The translations under genes were made by a program, and so were the position numbers. Source: an uncultured cyanobacterium (GTDB lineage: Bacteria; Cyanobacteriota; Cyanobacteriia; Pseudanabaenales; Pseudanabaenaceae). Taken from it: 6,660 bases of DNA. The notes below the pieces were generated by a model. It saw only the letters and a program-made list of their open reading frames with translations. It was not told where the DNA came from and ran no database searches. Below are positions 6,554 to 6,660 of the stretch, piece after piece; positions within the stretch are counted from its first letter, which is position 1, and every line of letters starts with the position of its first letter. The stretch spans positions 1 through 6,660 of the forward strand of contig CAIJEA010000719.1 in NCBI GenBank assembly GCA_903819605.1. The letters run 5' to 3'.

Positions 6554-6583
6554 CTTATAAACTAGCAGTTTCCTTTGTGAGAA
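6554..6583 (-). promoter_or_regulatory. Weak candidate promoter for the cluster
   Basis: On the minus strand a good -10 hexamer TATAAG (6559-6554) lies 18 bases after a poor -35 TTCTCA (6583-6578). It would give a leader of about 155 bases before the PATAN-REC start. The -35 half falls inside a short repeat, so the match may be chance. Confidence 0.2.
6563..6583 (-). repeat. Short direct repeat, copy 2
   Basis: Minus-strand TTCTCACAAAGGAAACTGCTA. It matches the copy at 6625-6650 over TTCTCACAAA and over a GGA-ACTGCTA block; the other copy carries about seven extra bases between the blocks. Confidence 0.5.
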
Positions 6584-6615
6584 TTCATTTTTGATAAAAA
6601 CAAGTCCAATATGAA

Positions 6616-6627
6616 CTATAGCTATAG
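6616..6627. repeat. 12-base palindrome CTATAGCTATAG
   Basis: A perfect palindrome that is also two tandem copies of CTATAG. It overlaps the edge of the repeat copy at 6625-6650. Such TATAGC-rich motifs are frequent at ends of cyanobacterial interspersed repeats; a regulatory role is not supported. Confidence 0.5.
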
Positions 6628-6650
6628 CAGTCCTAAATCATTTGTGAGAA
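6625..6650 (-). repeat. Short direct repeat, copy 1; probable edge of an interspersed repeat
   Basis: On the minus strand it reads TTCTCACAAA, then TGATTTAGGA, then CTGCTA. It shares the first and last blocks with the copy at 6563-6583, and its middle decamer with an inverted copy at 5025-5034. The look is that of a small interspersed repeat of cyanobacterial intergenic DNA, cut by the window edge. Confidence 0.4.
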
Positions 6651-6660
6651 AGGCAAGGGG

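Larger units (their letters stand above)
6394..6660 (-). other. Non-coding leader upstream of the PATAN-REC gene
   Basis: No credible reading frame is found on either strand. It is expected to hold the promoter of the cluster. It contains an imperfect direct repeat (6563-6583 and 6625-6650), a 12-base palindrome (6616-6627) and a weak candidate promoter (6554-6583). No strong sigma-70 pair or riboswitch-like fold is recognised. Confidence 0.6.

Noticed and set aside
6394..6660. tRNA, riboswitch or CRISPR repeats in the leader
   Set aside because: No cloverleaf, no conserved riboswitch core, and no regularly spaced repeats were seen.

Overview
The window is part of a cyanobacterial chemotaxis-type gene cluster of the kind that controls type IV pili (the pix/pil/hmp/ptx families). 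All four genes lie on the minus strand, so transcription runs from right to left. Cyanobacterial origin is inferred from three things: a PATAN-REC (PatA-type) response regulator, four exact copies of the HIP1 octamer GCGATCGC in 6.66 kb, and the gene order PatA-like / CheY / CheW / MCP, which matches pixGHIJ, pilGHIJ and hmpABCD. The DNA is AT-rich. A filamentous or Pseudanabaena-like cyanobacterium would fit, but the species cannot be fixed from this window.

In transcription order: (1) 6660-6394 is non-coding leader DNA with short repeats, probably the edge of an interspersed repeat. (2) 6393-5179 encodes a 404-residue PATAN-REC regulator. (3) 5178-4960 is an unusually long gap for such an operon and holds two AT-rich inverted repeats. 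(4) 4959-4582 encodes a 125-residue single-domain CheY-like regulator. (5) 4579-3998 encodes a CheW-like adaptor that starts two bases after the CheY stop codon. (6) 3997-3874 is a 124-base spacer with a 12-bp stem-loop. (7) From 3873 to the left edge runs one uninterrupted reading frame of 1291 codons. It encodes a transmembrane methyl-accepting chemotaxis protein (MCP) with a very long acidic C-terminal extension, and no stop codon is reached.

By analogy with related clusters, the MCP senses a signal through an extracytoplasmic Cache-like domain. The CheW protein couples it to a CheA kinase, which is expected just beyond the left edge. The CheY-like and PATAN-REC proteins receive phosphoryl groups and act on the pilus motors. 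The MCP has no GAF domain and only one cysteine, at the start of the cytoplasmic HAMP region, so it is not a bilin photoreceptor of the PixJ type.

The most unusual content is the MCP itself. Residues 971-1291 contain no Lys or Arg at all, with about 83 Asp/Glu. The first 39 residues carry 12 Lys/Arg and no acidic residue. The signalling hairpin tip departs from the usual MCP consensus. A 17-residue uninterrupted nonpolar segment sits between the signalling domain and the acidic tail.
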